64,000 nucleotides of DNA from NCBI GenBank assembly GCA_037176845.1, contig JAYKXP010000031.1:124001-188000 (forward strand), read 5' to 3'. The position numbers and the translations under genes were made by a program. Shown piece by piece: positions 34,227-46,700 of the stretch. The stretch is from Paramarasmius palmivorus. Taxonomy: Eukaryota; Basidiomycota; Agaricomycetes; Agaricales; Marasmiaceae. Below the pieces are notes generated by a model. It saw only the letters and a program-made list of their open reading frames with translations, searched no databases and was not told the DNA's origin. Numbering within the stretch: the stretch's first letter is position 1; each line of letters begins with the position of its first letter.

Positions 34227-37200
34227 GTTGTCGTTGGAGTGAAAGTAGATCTAGATGCGATGAGAGGACGGAGAGAGCTTGAACAGGACGATGGAGGTCG
34301 AACTGGTGAGGAATTGAGAGCTTGGAGGGGCAGGTTATATACCCATCGAAGGAGGCTGGAGGATGTTTCGTAGGATTTGAAATTGAGAGCTTCTAGTGGG
34401 GAAGTCGTCGGGTGTCGGGTACTGGGGTAGGGTGTTTCATATAGAGGTCGGGTGGACGTTTCAAGGATGTCGGGTGAGAGTCGTTGAGTGTCCTCGTGCG
34501 TCGGTAGAGTCAGGCGATCGTCTTGGTTCTTCTCCCGAGTTTCATTTGGCGTCTGGGATCCTTTCATATCCATGAATACTCTAGACCCCAACTCAAACCC
34601 TGGCCTCAAACACCCTCTCATTCCTTGAGTTGATACACCCTAGCCCAAACTTCAAGCGTTCGACGTTCCATGAGCCAGCAACCACTGTGTTTCAAATGCT
34701 CCGAACTTCGAGTTACACTTGAGCGGTATGTACTTGCATGTCAGATGAGTGGTGGAATTCAGGGTGGGCCAGGTTGAACAGGGAAGGGAGAAAGGACAAT
34801 GTAGTCGTTGTCGTCGTCAAGGGCAGAGAAGAGTTTCGGCCCCGCGCCGGAAGCAGTCACATTCCGGCCGGCATGTGATATCGATTTACCTATTTTGGAA
34901 GAGCTGTTTCGGACAAAGAATGAACTCGTTTTTCTCTTCTGAGGTTGTTTTTGCAGTTTGTTTGCAGTCGCATGATAGTCGTATAGTAACGACTTGAAAA
35001 GATACAGGCGGGCGTTCAAGTGAGCATTTGCCCGTGGTTCTAGGTTCACCTCAAATCAAGCGCACAGACCATCGTGACGTTGTGACGGATCTGTGACTCG
35101 GCGAAATGTCACATAGTCAACACGTTTTTTTCCCTTTCCCATCATCTCGTCGTGGAAGCCCGAAATGAAACTCTCGTGTTCAGAAGCAAGAATAGAGCTG
35201 TCTTTCAAAGGGATCGGAGTCAGAAGACTAACTGGTTCTTTTCCCAATCAAATATCATATCCGATTTCCTCAATCAATGCAGCCACGATTAGAGCCTTAT
35301 TCAGATCCTGGAATACGATCGTCGTAGAGACTCGCCCAAGTGCCAGGCTGATGGTTGCCAAACAAAGATCTGCGCCGCTCAAAGACTGACAATCTCAGGT
35401 TGACGCTTTTGCTTTTCAGGTACGTACCGCACATGAATTCTCCTTCGTATCCGTGCTGATTCTCATATATAAACACGATTCTATTCCACCAGCCCAAGCC
35501 GTTCATTGCCCTCGACCGAAGAAGAAAAGAAGCCTTTCTGTGCATGTCATTGACTGCTGGATCTGATGCCCAGAGATTGATCCTATTGCCGACCCATCTT
35601 CCAAGTGCTTTCTGTACTCAAGGAGTACGGTCCGGCCATATCCCTTCAACTTTTTCACGAAGGAGATTATCCCTCTCACCTCAGGCCCACAACCCAGTTG
35701 CTCTCAGGCATCCATTCTGGCCGATTCTCGACAAGTTGTGATACAGTCAGTGGTAACAATCAATGCGTCATGCCGTGTTGATCCGTTTACTCGCCCCGAC
35801 GCTTCTCAGCACAGTTTTTTACTGACAGTTCAGGGTATTCTCAGCTTGTATCTCATGCTTGTTAGTACTCTGAAAAAGGTTTATATATATGCATCTTTGA
35901 CTCAAAGATACAAGGATTTGGGGCGGATTTCGAGCGATACAAGAAGAGGGTAACCAGGTCGGCATTCAAACGGCATGACGCAATGAATTTTACTAGGCAC
36001 TGTACATGGTATGAATGAAGGACTTTATGAACGTGAGTATTCATGTTTACCCTAAAGCTCATAGTCCAATATCATCCACGTGCTTAGTTGCGCATTGTTT
36101 TCCTCACCTGAAGTCACGACGCTGTCACTCATATCACATATCACCAGTATGAAGCACACTGACCTTCTGTGACTCGCTCCCTTTCCTTATCATCGCCCAC
36201 GATCAACATAAGGTTGAATCCCAAGTCGGATGACCAACGATCTCGGCAGTAGTTGAACTCCGAGTTCTACACTGTTCAATCCTACGAAAGATGCTCAACC
36301 CGTATGAACCGACTCGAACTACATCTTGCATTATCGTTCGTCTTACACTGGTTTCGGAAACACTAATACCGTTGTCAGTTGACAAGTAGCCCTAGGAATT
36401 CACGCACGGTCTCTCTGGTCTGCACCACATGGTAAGGTAACATACTTCTCGTCGGCCGAGTACACGGCGACGAATCGACTTTGACTTGTATGCCAAGAAA
36501 GTCGCCTTCGGAATTTCTTCGTCTAACCATATCAAGTGTACCGTGCCGCGTTAGTCCATGCTGCCAATCTGAGCGTAAATTTTGGGTTGCGCACTCATCT
36601 AAACTTGGTGTGTTTGCTCGAACTCAAATCCGCACTGTTATAGCTTAAAGGCCTTGATATCATGGATCCGAGTGTGTTTTTCTTTCGTGTCCGGTGTCAT
36701 AGTAGTTACCATTATTGCTTGCTGACAAGTGAAGGATAATCTAATCTCTCTTCGTCTGTTGACAGACGCTTTAGCACTCCTGCGAAGCAAGAGACGGATA
36801 TGACGACAGTTCTGGCGTTCTTTACCTTGTTCCTTCTTCTCAGATCGCATCCATCTGTTCGACATTTCCCGGGCCATTGCAAGGGTATTCAACATCGTCA
36901 GTAGGCATCTGTTACTCCCGAGAAACGATGGAGTGCTTATATATACTCCAAATACAATCATATACTCATATCTTGCCCGGCCACTGAAGATGTGTTCAAG
37001 ATGCACTCGAGCCTATTTGAGTCGAATGCTCACCTTTCAACCGAGGATAAGTTAACCTGTGTGACATCTGACAGTTGACTTCTGATGCGACCAGCCAATT
37101 GTATTCTGGTTGATACTAATATCATGACCAAGCGTCCTAGCCTTGCATTTCCCGTTCATGTAGAAAGCCATGATCGACTTGGGATCCATTCCGTTCTGAC

Positions 37201-37987
37201 TCGGACAAATGCTGTACTCTCACATGTCCTACTTGCCCCCATCCACCTATCGTTGGTGAATACCGGATCCCGACTACGCGAACATCAATGATATGCTCCC
37301 GTGATTGAAATTAGTAACGCTTCTACGTCAACTTCACCATGTGCACGGCTGCATACGACCTGTTTACTTTCGAGAGCGGAGCCAACGCTAGCGACACAGT
37401 GGTCAAGAAATAGCAAGCGCATAACGTACGGTAGCTCTAATATCTGTTACGTAGTTGAGCTAAAAGATATGGTATGAGCGCTAATACGGGCGCCCCAAAT
37501 TGGAGCGTCTGAGCTCTCCTGTACATTGGAACTGTCTAATCCCGCGAGGACTGCAGTTCTACAGAGCAACAGTCTCTAAATCTTAGATGCAGCATGATAG
37601 TCTTCGAGCCTCCGTGTTAGCTTACAATCAATCAAACCTCTGCCTCTAACCACATTGTAATACACATGTACTCGGTCTGATTGTCCCAGCCGCCCTTTGA
37701 CATAGGCAAATACCTGGGTGTCCATCTATTCCTGTGATGTTTAAAATTGGTCTGTATCAAGAGGATACTACAAAGCACGATCAACGAAGTAGAAGAGGTT
37801 CTTCACAAGCTACCAAAGAATAAATTGAGTTCGTTGGTTTGAACAGCAAAGGTGATCGGCTTCGGCCCGGGTCAACTAAACACCTCTGACCGAGACACTA
37901 GCGCACGATATCACCCACGATAACACTGAGTCATATCTGGATTCCGGGAGCAGTAGGGAATATCATGTAAAGTTCCTCTAACTTTCT
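34227..37987. other. Long gene-less part of unit II (copy 1)
   Basis: 35040-35400 matches 44145-44500 and about 55690-56000 (shared ACGGATCTGTGACTCG, CCCTTTCCCATCATCT). About 36040-36130 matches 45530, 46550 and 56370 (CTCATAGTCCAATATCA). 37010-37987 matches about 47325-48500. The many short frames here are not conserved between copies. I see no gene. Confidence 0.55.
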
Positions 37988-38848
37988 ATGCCTCCGTCCT
38001 CATCCTTCAAGCTACACGGCGGCACCAAACTTTATTGAGACAACCCAGATAGTTTGATGGCTATCCATCCAACTGATGCTTCTTCATGTAGACGTTATGT
38101 ATGCCCTTTCTCTTCTTACTTGTCAGCAGGGCCACTCCACAGATAATTATACCATCATCATGGACTGTGAGTGTAAGAGTTTTAATCACTTAACCAAGAT
38201 CTCAGCTTGCATTCGTAGAACACGACGGTCAACATCTCGAAGGAGGACCGTATTCAGATCGCAAGTGCCGCTCTGGATATGGTCCTGTCCTCTGGAGTTC
38301 CTCAGAGTATATGCGCATAACCTACTTTCACCTGGGCGCGAATGAATACTGACATTCCATACATAGATGATGAAACACTCGCAAACTTTTTCTCGCAGCT
38401 GGCGGAATTCGATATAGCGACTGATCAGACCAGATATCAGGATGTGGTTAGTGACTATTTCTTGAGCGGACGATATGCCAAGAAAATAAAACTGTATGTG
38501 ACTGTTCCTATCTGCTCGTTCTTAGATCTCACTCTGTAACAGGGTTGCGTTAATTTTCTCGTTTCTCGATGTCTCCTCCAAAACTGATGCTCTGTCACAG
38601 CCGGGACAGTTTGAGGATATACGCTATTACAAGTACGTTCTACATGTACTCACTCAACCTATGGTTCATTGATTGTCTTTTAGTTTGAATGGTTACATGG
38701 CTCTGAAAGCCTACATCGCTTATCAGGATCCGAGATATTTAGAGTTTGCTGTGCGAGCTTGGGAGTTCGAAAGAAATTTCGTAGATAGCACGTTTCTTAG
38801 CCCTAGCAGACTTGTGTTTCCGGTCCTCAAGCTTAGCATGGACTTAAA
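37988..38848 (+). pseudogene. GH76-like gene, N-terminal part only (C1)
   Basis: The first exon (MPPSSSFKLHGG) resembles copy C3, but its donor GTGAGA has become TTGAGA, giving TGA. The signal-peptide exon (FLFLLVSRAT), the FSQLAEFDIATDQTRYQDVV exon and the LNGYMALKAYIAYQDPRYLE exon are recognisable. After AWEFERNFV the similarity stops and TGA follows at 38846-38848. The catalytic C-terminal half and membrane anchor are absent. Confidence 0.7.
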
Positions 38849-39749
38849 CTGACTACTGTCCATTTCACATTTTCATTCGTCTGATGGGAGATGGAAGGCT
38901 TCAAAAACTCTAACGCCACTCTTTTATTAGTTATCTGCTTGTCCTGATTTACCTACAGCCTCGTATCTATAACGCCGGTTCTTCCTCTTTACGTACATAA
39001 CTCGTTGGCGTCGCCGTACCGCTTGGTACCGCCCGCTCGTGTATTGAAACGCTAATAGCATCTTCCCGAACTTCCTTTCCGGCGCTGATACCTTTGATGG
39101 GATGACAAATCATAGCCCCCTCGGCCCTCTCCACGCCTGCATGGCAGTTCATCCGTGGCGTATTGCATATATAGAAGTTCTTGGCTGGCTGAAAGGAGAG
39201 CATAAGTATTCAAAACGCCACTACCTACAGTCACCGCCTCGCCTTACGTCGAATGCGCAAGAGCCCTATAGGGTTAGCAACAGGTCTACAGCATACCACT
39301 ATTTGCCGTGTCGCCATTCTCACAGACTAGCAGAACATTTACCTGGGAAATCGGCATTGCTTTTGGGTTGCAGTTTCGACTCTGCATGGAGAATGCTGTT
39401 CACAGTTGATCTAAATCAGGATGGGATCCATGGCAGGAGACCAGGTGTGCATGGCACACACACTTCGCGAGGGTGAATTGTGTTTATATGGAGGGATTGT
39501 GTCAAAGCTTGTTCACGACCCAAGCGCTCTTAGAAGTCATTTAATAGAGGTAAATGGCTGGATCTAAGACATGAGGTTGCACAAAGAGGCAAAATGTCGT
39601 ATCTCAGTTCAGCCACTAATTTCGTCCCTATCAAAAAAACGGGATTGGCATTAATCCCAAGGCGCTGATGCTTGCATATTATTTCTCGACACTGCGGATA
39701 TAAAACCAGCAGTGAAGAGCTATTATGTAGTAACATTCCTCCAGGTCTT
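38849..39749. other. Spacer
   Basis: The right end (39690-39749) already resembles GH76 upstream sequence. An open frame at 39102-39476 has no support. I see no gene. Confidence 0.4.
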
Positions 39750-42108
39750 ATGGCGTCTTCTCCGTGCTTCAAACTACATGAAACCATCGAAAAAATAGTG
39801 AGACAGCCCGGATGATGTGACAGTCTACCTAACTGATGTTTTTCCTGTAGATACTATACGCGCTCCCCCTTCTCTTATTTGTTGGCAGGGCCGCAACACA
39901 GATAACTATACCATCAGCATGGACTGCAAGTCTAGCATGATTTTCAACCACACAATCAAGGACTCAGTTTGCATTTGCAGAACACCACGATCAAAATCAC
40001 GAAAGAGGAACGTATTCACATCGCAAGTGCTTCGCTGGATATGGTTTTGACCTCTGGCGTTCCTCAAAGTATATGCGCATAACCTACCTTCGTATGGGCG
40101 TGATTGAATACTAACACCCCATATATAGAGTTCGACTCACTCGCAAATTTTTTCTCTCAGCTGGCGGAATTCGATACATTGACCAATCAGACTAGATATC
40201 AGCATGTAGTCAACGACTACTTTGCGAAGGGACCGTATACCAAAGATATTAAACTGTGCGTCCTTAGTTCTATCGATAAATGGTAAAAACTCACTGGTGG
40301 AATAGGGTTACGTTATCCGTCTCTTTCTTCCGTTGTTTTTGCTTACACTTTGGCATAGGAGGCAAATTTTAAAGGGATACCATATTACAAGTATGCTTAC
40401 TCTGCAAAATTTACGCACGCTTCTGACCATTGATGTAGTTTGAATGGATATGCAGCGGTAAAAGCCTTCATTGCCTATCGAGATCCGAAATATCTGGAGT
40501 TTGCTGTGCGGACTTGGGAATTTGAAAAGAATTTTGTATTCTCCGAAAGTGGCTTCCCCCCCTTATACCAAAACCTTTCCGATCACGCTCGTGCTGCCAT
40601 AGACTCACACAATAGTTGTGATAATTGTGGGTTGTCAAATACGAGTTCAAGGGGTTTCATTGACGATTCTATTCCTTGTGCTAGCGGTTGATATGGGTGG
40701 CGGGCTGATGGCAAGTGGTTCACTAGCTTGAGCTGGTTGTATGGCTCATTTTTCGTTGGGAAGTAGTCGTCTGAGTCCTATGTGGGGATATCTGAGACCG
40801 CGTAAGACAACTCAGATGTCTTTTCAATCAAAACTTAATCCTCCACTCTGTTTTAGAAGATATTTCAGGTGCGTGCAACTTCCTTCTCTTGGCTCTGATT
40901 AATCTTTTTAATTTGTACTGTGTTTAGGATATCTGCATTACTTGCTGAAATTACTCAGAATAGCACATATATCAAGGCAGCACAACAATCTGCAGACTTT
41001 TTGTTGTTTAGAGTCTACACAAACGATTCTTTAGTTCCAGGGATGGTCAGATTGAACAATGAAACATGCCAGATTCATCAAGACGAGAAAAGAAACTCGT
41101 GGAGCATTGGCTATACCATCGAGGGACTGTCTACTTTTTTGTCCGTGCGAGCAAACGGAACAGCGATGGAGAGGCATGTCGCTTTGTTGTCCCATGCTAC
41201 GCTTACCAGTGCCCATACGACGTGTTCCAGGTTGACAAACAGTGTAGTGGCTTCGACAACCTATCCGGAATGGCACGAGGGCCGAGGTATTCAGGCTGTA
41301 AAGAGTATGTACTTGCCGTATGTTTTTCGATCATATTCAAATTGACATCTCACATAGCAAATACGTTTGGCGACCCTAACCTGGTTCGTGGTCTATCAGT
41401 TGCTGGTGCCTTACAATCAGACAACGCAAACATGTCCACATACATATCAAGCTATCTATCAGTTCAGGTATGACTTCTTCGACGTACTACGACCTGCTGA
41501 CTAGACAAATTTCTTAGTACAATGCAGTAATTGGCCTGGCAACTGTTCCTGGAACAAATACTTACGGAGGCTCGTGGAATGGTCCTCCAGCTACAAACTA
41601 CTCAGCTGTTGACCAAGTGAGGGCAGCTCAAGTGCTTCTTACCGGGATTAGCCTCGCACAGGACCAGGAGGGGAAATCGCCATCGCCATCGCCATCGCCA
41701 CCACTACCACTATTGGAGAAGAGAACTTTACCTATTACAGGGATCGTAGGCGGTGTGATTGGCGGTCTGTTCGTTGTGACAGCAATAATCGTTTGCTTGC
41801 TGCATATGAATCGACTCCGCCGCTACCGCATATCTTCCTCTTCCACTGATGACATCCAGCCCTATCCCAGTGGACTCGTGGGTGAGAAGACGGGTTCCAA
41901 AAAATTCACGCCTTATGCAAGTCAAAATCCTCATAGTGGTGATGATCAGACTCAGGCGACAACTGATTCGTCTTCAAACCTTGCTAGGAGGGAGATAACA
42001 ACCGCTGAACTAGTTCGCATGTTGAACCAGAGGTTGCAGCCTGAGCACTGGCGCGAAGATGAACAGCTGCCTGGATATGGTACTTCGACAATTTCCCTTT
42101 CAAGATGA
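39750..42108 (+). CDS. Membrane-anchored GH76-family protein (C2)
   Basis: Supported exons: 39750-39797, 39851-39925, 39981-40068, 40129-40259, 40359-40390, 40439-40626, 40685-40801, a 12-base exon near 40858-40869, 40928-41304, 41358-41467 and 41518-42108. Blocks fit mushroom GH76 proteins (Dcw1/Dfg5 relatives, acting on cell-wall mannan or GPI glycan): FFSQLAEFDTLTNQTRYQHV, LNGYAAVKAFIAYRDPKYLE, LLAEITQNSTYIKAAQQSAD, the IEGLSTF block, LVRGLSVAGAL, and QYNAV followed by GGSWNGPPA. I cannot see the adjacent Asp pair of classical GH76 catalysis. A Pro-rich spacer, a membrane helix (ITGIVGGVIGGLFVVTAIIV) and a tail with REITTAELVRMLNQRLQ follow. Oddities: a GC donor after exon 2, and the exon at 40685 is 53 bases longer than in C3 with in-frame stops, so this copy may be defective. 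Confidence 0.7.
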
Positions 42109-42506
42109 TGTACTCGAGTATGTCAATGAATCACTAGTGATTTGGACGTGTATCGACATATCCTCTTTAGATACCAATATCTAACTTCCTTGTGCTTTTG
42201 GGCTTGCTAATGGTGAGGGCGCCTAAGAGGCGCTAATATTGCAAACCTCACTGACAATTCCTTCGCATGCGGTTCCAGAACGGGCTCGAATCTGACCAAA
42301 TGTGAACAGCTCAGATAGATGTTTTAAATACACCGACTGGTACGCCACCCTTTATTGTCCTCAGACGGGGAAACCATATTAAATTGGGAGTACTACTTCC
42401 GCTTCTTATTTCGAGGAAGCAAGTGATATAATAGCAGCATTTAATCCCTCTGTATCCGTCTTTGTTTTTGCTTTTGTTCCCAATACTAGAACGCATAGTG
42501 AACAAT

Positions 42507-42586
42507 CTCCCTGACTGGAATTGAATACAGTTTTCTTGCACAGGGCACCAGACCATGATGACAATTATCTTATATACCACCCTGGT
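42507..42586 (-). pseudogene. tRNA-like relic
   Basis: The 3' acceptor GTCAGGGAG and a worn T arm (TTCAATTCC) remain, with a GGTATAT-like D arm. No anticodon. Confidence 0.4.
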
Positions 42587-42874
42587 TTGATATCCCTGTT
42601 TCATGTTGCTCAGAAGTGAGAGCAGAGTTGCACGTAGGGTGGAAGATGCGAAACTGAGAACACCCAACTCAAAACCCAAAACAAACAGCCAAAACCACTC
42701 TGATTATCCTCACAACGGCCGTAATCTTTGGAATTAAATGACTGGAGTTTTTATTACTTGGTCTAAAGCGAGCTTGATCCGAGAGAATACAGTACTTCTA
42801 ACATTATGTAGTGACCGCAGAAGAACGTCAGGATCACCTGGATGTTAGACTCAAACCACAATGTCCATCCTAAC

Positions 42875-42954
42875 TCCCTGATAGTCTATCGGCCATACAT
42901 GTGCCTAGTTCCCAGTCAGCTCGTGAAAGCAGGGTTCGACTCCCAGCCAGGGAG
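42875..42954 (+). pseudogene. tRNA-like element, subfamily 2
   Basis: It starts TCCCTGATAGTCTATCGG, a variant shared with 51689, 53832 and 54098. The B box GGTTCGACTCC and 3' acceptor are intact. The anticodon loop reads CTAGTT rather than CTGTCA and the total is 80 bases. Confidence 0.55.
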
Positions 42955-43086
42955 ATTTCGTGGTAGTCGTCAACTCTTGGTTGTCACGACAGCGGGAATG
43001 GTCGAGATTTTTTTCGTTTTGTTTATCTATGTCGAACAAAACAGTCTTTTGGGAGTTGCTAAAATTAAGCCATGAATGAGGGAAAT

Positions 43087-43177
43087 CTCTCTGGGTGGGA
43101 GTTGCACCCAGCTTTCGCGCGCAGTTCCAGAATCTTGGCCTGGTGATGACAGGCGCGTGTACTAACCGATCCAGGGA
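43087..43177 (-). pseudogene. tRNA-Asp(GTC)-like with deleted D stem
   Basis: GTC, the anticodon stem and the intron are kept. After TCCCTGG the bases TAGTAT are missing, removing the A box, and the T arm reads GGTGCAACTCC. It lies 165 bases past the end of pseudogene A5 on the same strand. Confidence 0.6.
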
Positions 43178-43341
43178 CTTGTGGTGATGCTTTCTCAGCC
43201 TGATGAGCAACACATCGAATGCATTCTCGGACAGAAGACACATGAACACACGACAGAGATGGAGGGATACAAAGACACAGTGACCTAAACACTACCCTAC
43301 CCAACACATAGCATCGAAACCCGAAGCCCAAGACCCAAATC

Positions 43342-43772
43342 CTAATAAGCCTGATCATCGCAACCGCCGCATTGAGCACAGCGCTTGGTAGAACCCCTCC
43401 GTATTTGTCGCATTCTTTAGTGAGTGGAGGGGTCCAGTCACAACCGCCGTATTGTTCGCAGTCCTTGATAGGCGGTGGAACCCAGATGTCGCATCCACCA
43501 TATTGATCACAGGTAGGAGGTGGGGTGTAGGTATCACATCCGCCGTATTGATCGCAGGACCCGTATTATTAGTCACATAGGAGTGAGAGAGAAGGCAGGG
43601 AACGCACCGAGTCATGTCCACCGTAAACATCTGACTTCTTACTCTTAATAGCAGCACCCGAGACGCGCGAGACGGAGAGTGCGAATGCGAGAGTGATAAG
43701 GGCGATAAGCTGTTCAATGATGGACTAGCGTCGTAGTGAGGGGAGAGGGGAGGAGGGGTAGCGTACCTTCAT
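43342..43772 (-). pseudogene. CDQYGGC-repeat gene, disrupted (copy A5)
   Basis: ATG AAG at 43772-43767 and the signal-peptide exon are intact, with a 9-base insert giving VSRVSGAA. The acceptor before exon 3 has changed from CTTAG to AATAA, so normal splicing is lost. Near the end, after CDKYGG, a frame change puts the last unit (CAQCGGCDDQAY in the other frame) out of phase, and reading continues into the tRNA-like element. A TATA-like TATATAG lies on the coding strand near 43851-43858. Confidence 0.75.
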
Positions 43773-46700
43773 CTTGACTTTGTAGTGCAGGGATGAGAAG
43801 GCGGAGTGCTTGAACAGGACGAGAGGGGCCAAACTGGTGCGTAGAGGAGGCTATATAGCAAGAGCAAGGGAGTTTGAATGGAGAAGGGAGAAGGGACAGT
43901 GTAGTTGTCGTTGTCGTCAAGGGCAGAGAAGAGTTCGCTTGCCTTTTGGTTCCCCGCCGGAAGCTGTCACATTTCGGCCGGCATGTGTTATCGATTTTGC
44001 CTTTTTTGGAAGAACCTGCCGAATACTCAATTCGTCTTGATCCTCAGTGTCTTCGCAGTTTATTCGCGTCGTATGGGAGCCTGCTGTGAAAGAGATACAG
44101 GGAACATCCTACTTGGGTTGTTCAAGAGGACCTTTGGGTCGACCTATGTAAAACGCACGGACCATCGTGATGTCGTGACGGATCTGTGACTCGCCAAAAT
44201 GTCACATAGTCAACACGTTTCTTTCCCTTTCCCATCATCTTGCCGTGGAAGCCTGAAATGAACTTCTCATGCTCAGAAGCAAGAATAGAGCTTTCCTTCA
44301 ATGCGATCAGAGTGAGAATACGACCAGCTGGCTATTCTCCTATTTTCTCAATCAATGCAGTGCGCACGAATTAGAGCCTTATTCAGATCCTGGAAGATGA
44401 TCGTAGAGACTCGAGGAAGTGCCAGGTTGACGGGTGCAAATCAAGATACATGCCCCCCCAAAGCCCCAATGGCGTGCCGACGATATGATGCTTTTGTTCC
44501 CAGGTACGTACCGCACATCCCACATCTGTCCGTCTTCATTTGTGCCTGTGCTGATTCTCATATATACTCACAGACGCATTCATACACTACAACTCTATTT
44601 CACTAGTCCAGACCCAAACGAAGAAGAAAAAGGCGTTTCTGTAAGTACATGTCATGCGATCTGCTAGAACTTTATCATCTCTGTTCTCGCTGACACCGTA
44701 CAAATTACAATGCCCTAACTGAACGCACTCAAGGAGCAGGTTTCCGCCATGTCCTTCCAAATTTTGCATGAACTTGAAGGCTATTACCTCTTTCTTACTT
44801 CAGGCTACAACCAACTCTCGCTCTCAGCCATCCATTCTGGCCGATTCTCGACAAGTTTTGACAGATTATCGGTCTCGGCAATCTTGGAGTCAACAGTATC
44901 TCAGTATTCAAACTCTCGCTTTGCTGCTGCTGTTATACGTTTCGACCTAGAGTCTACTATTCCTTGCCTCGATCTCAGGAATGACACGTACCCGAAGGAG
45001 ACATGACCGAGTGCATCGAACGACCGTAATGACGACAACTCAAGAATCATGGAACCTTGTCGTCTGCTTCATTGATCTCTCTTCCGCTGGTGTCGTTTCT
45101 TCACCATGTCAAGCGCACGCAAACGTCACATTACTTTGTCCTCATCTCGTGACTCGTGGCCCGAAACTCTGCTCAGAAGCAAGAAAAGGACACTTCTCCA
45201 ACGGGCTCGGAGTGAGGATACCACTACTACTGGCTTCTCTCTCAATCACACGCCATATTAATCCCAGGGTGATAAACCTTGTGAGTCGGTGCATTTATCG
45301 CGCTACTACTGACTATGGAACGTCTCATATCCATATTCTCCTTGGCACGCTCACCGGGTGATTGACCCTATGATTATGGATCTTCGTCTTGCTATTGATC
45401 AATGCCTCTGGCTAGATTACACCCGCGGTATTCTTCTATTAGGTGTAAAATCTCTATTCAATTGTGTTCCCTCGTTCGCCTTGAAGGTGGCGTACATGCT
45501 ACGGAATGTGAATCTCTGTGAGTATCCCTCTTACACTAAAGCTCATAGTCCAATATCACTCACGAGTTTGGTTTTCCTCGCCTGAAGTCACGATCATATG
45601 CCTATTCAACACGACCACTGGGTTGTTCTATCACATCACATATCACACATCAAGTATCATGCACACCAACCCAACCTTCCATGACTCGCTCCCTTTCCTT
45701 ATCATGTCTCCCATGACCACGATCGACTCCGAACGAGCAACAAGATGTTGAATCCCCAGTCGGATTAATGATCCGACCTCTTTGGTAAGTATCTGCCTCG
45801 GCTTTTCGATCAACAATCAAAGGGCCATATCTTGACAGTGGTTGAACTCCCGGACTATATTTTCCATTATCGTTCGTCTTACACTGGCTTTGGAAAAATT
45901 AATACCATTGTCAGTTGACAATAGCGCGTTTCTCAGTCTGCTATGTCGTTGGTCCGAATACTGCAACATTGGGAACACGGCACATTGGGTATTTCCAACA
46001 CATGTCGATATCACTCGTGACCGTATGAATCATTCGTCTTTGTTTGTATCGAAGGGTTTTCGAACTGATTGAGCTCCCCAGAGGTCCATGAATCATTACG
46101 GATTGACATCTGCTATTGATAACCTAGAGGATGACTGGCTAGATGGTAACCTCGCATTCGAGTGCTCTAGCCTTCGTCGCATTGAACTTGGGGTACATAC
46201 TATGGCATGAGGGACCTTGTGCATGAATATCGGTGTCAATCAACGCGGTCGTGCACAATGCACGGATTACAGCCTTACCCAGATCCTGGAAGACTATCGC
46301 TGCCAAGACTCGACCAAATTCCAGTTTGACGATTGAAAATAAAGATCCGTGCCGCCAAACATGCTGACGATCTTAGGTTGACGCTTTTGTTCGCAGGTAC
46401 TTACCAGACATGAATTCCTCTCTCAAATCCATTCGTCTTCAATTATACAACTTCCGTTAGGTGCGAAATATCCATCCAACTGTGGAGACTTGCCTGTGTC
46501 GGCCTGGGCTTTGGATATACGGTATGATTGAGGGACGCTGTGAACGTGAGTATCCGTGTTTGCTCTAAATCCCTCATGATGCATCATCGCCTACGTTCTC
46601 ACGATTATGATATGCCTATTCAACACGACCACTGGGCTGTTCTATCACCAAGCACACAGGCCTCCCGTGACTTGCTCCATTCCCTCTTCAGGTCGCACAA

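Larger units (their letters stand above)
42109..43341. other. Spacer with tRNA-like copies
   Basis: It contains a GC-rich hairpin (GGCGCCTAAGAGGCGC near 42218) and three tRNA-like elements. 43195-43300 matches the regions after copies A4 and A6, a shared 3' flank. I see no protein gene. Confidence 0.5.

Noticed and set aside
34750..37290. Many 60-120 residue frames in the long unit II spacers (also 44000-47400 and 55000-57300)
   Set aside because: The spacers are duplicated, but the frames are not kept between the copies, so they are not under protein-level constraint.
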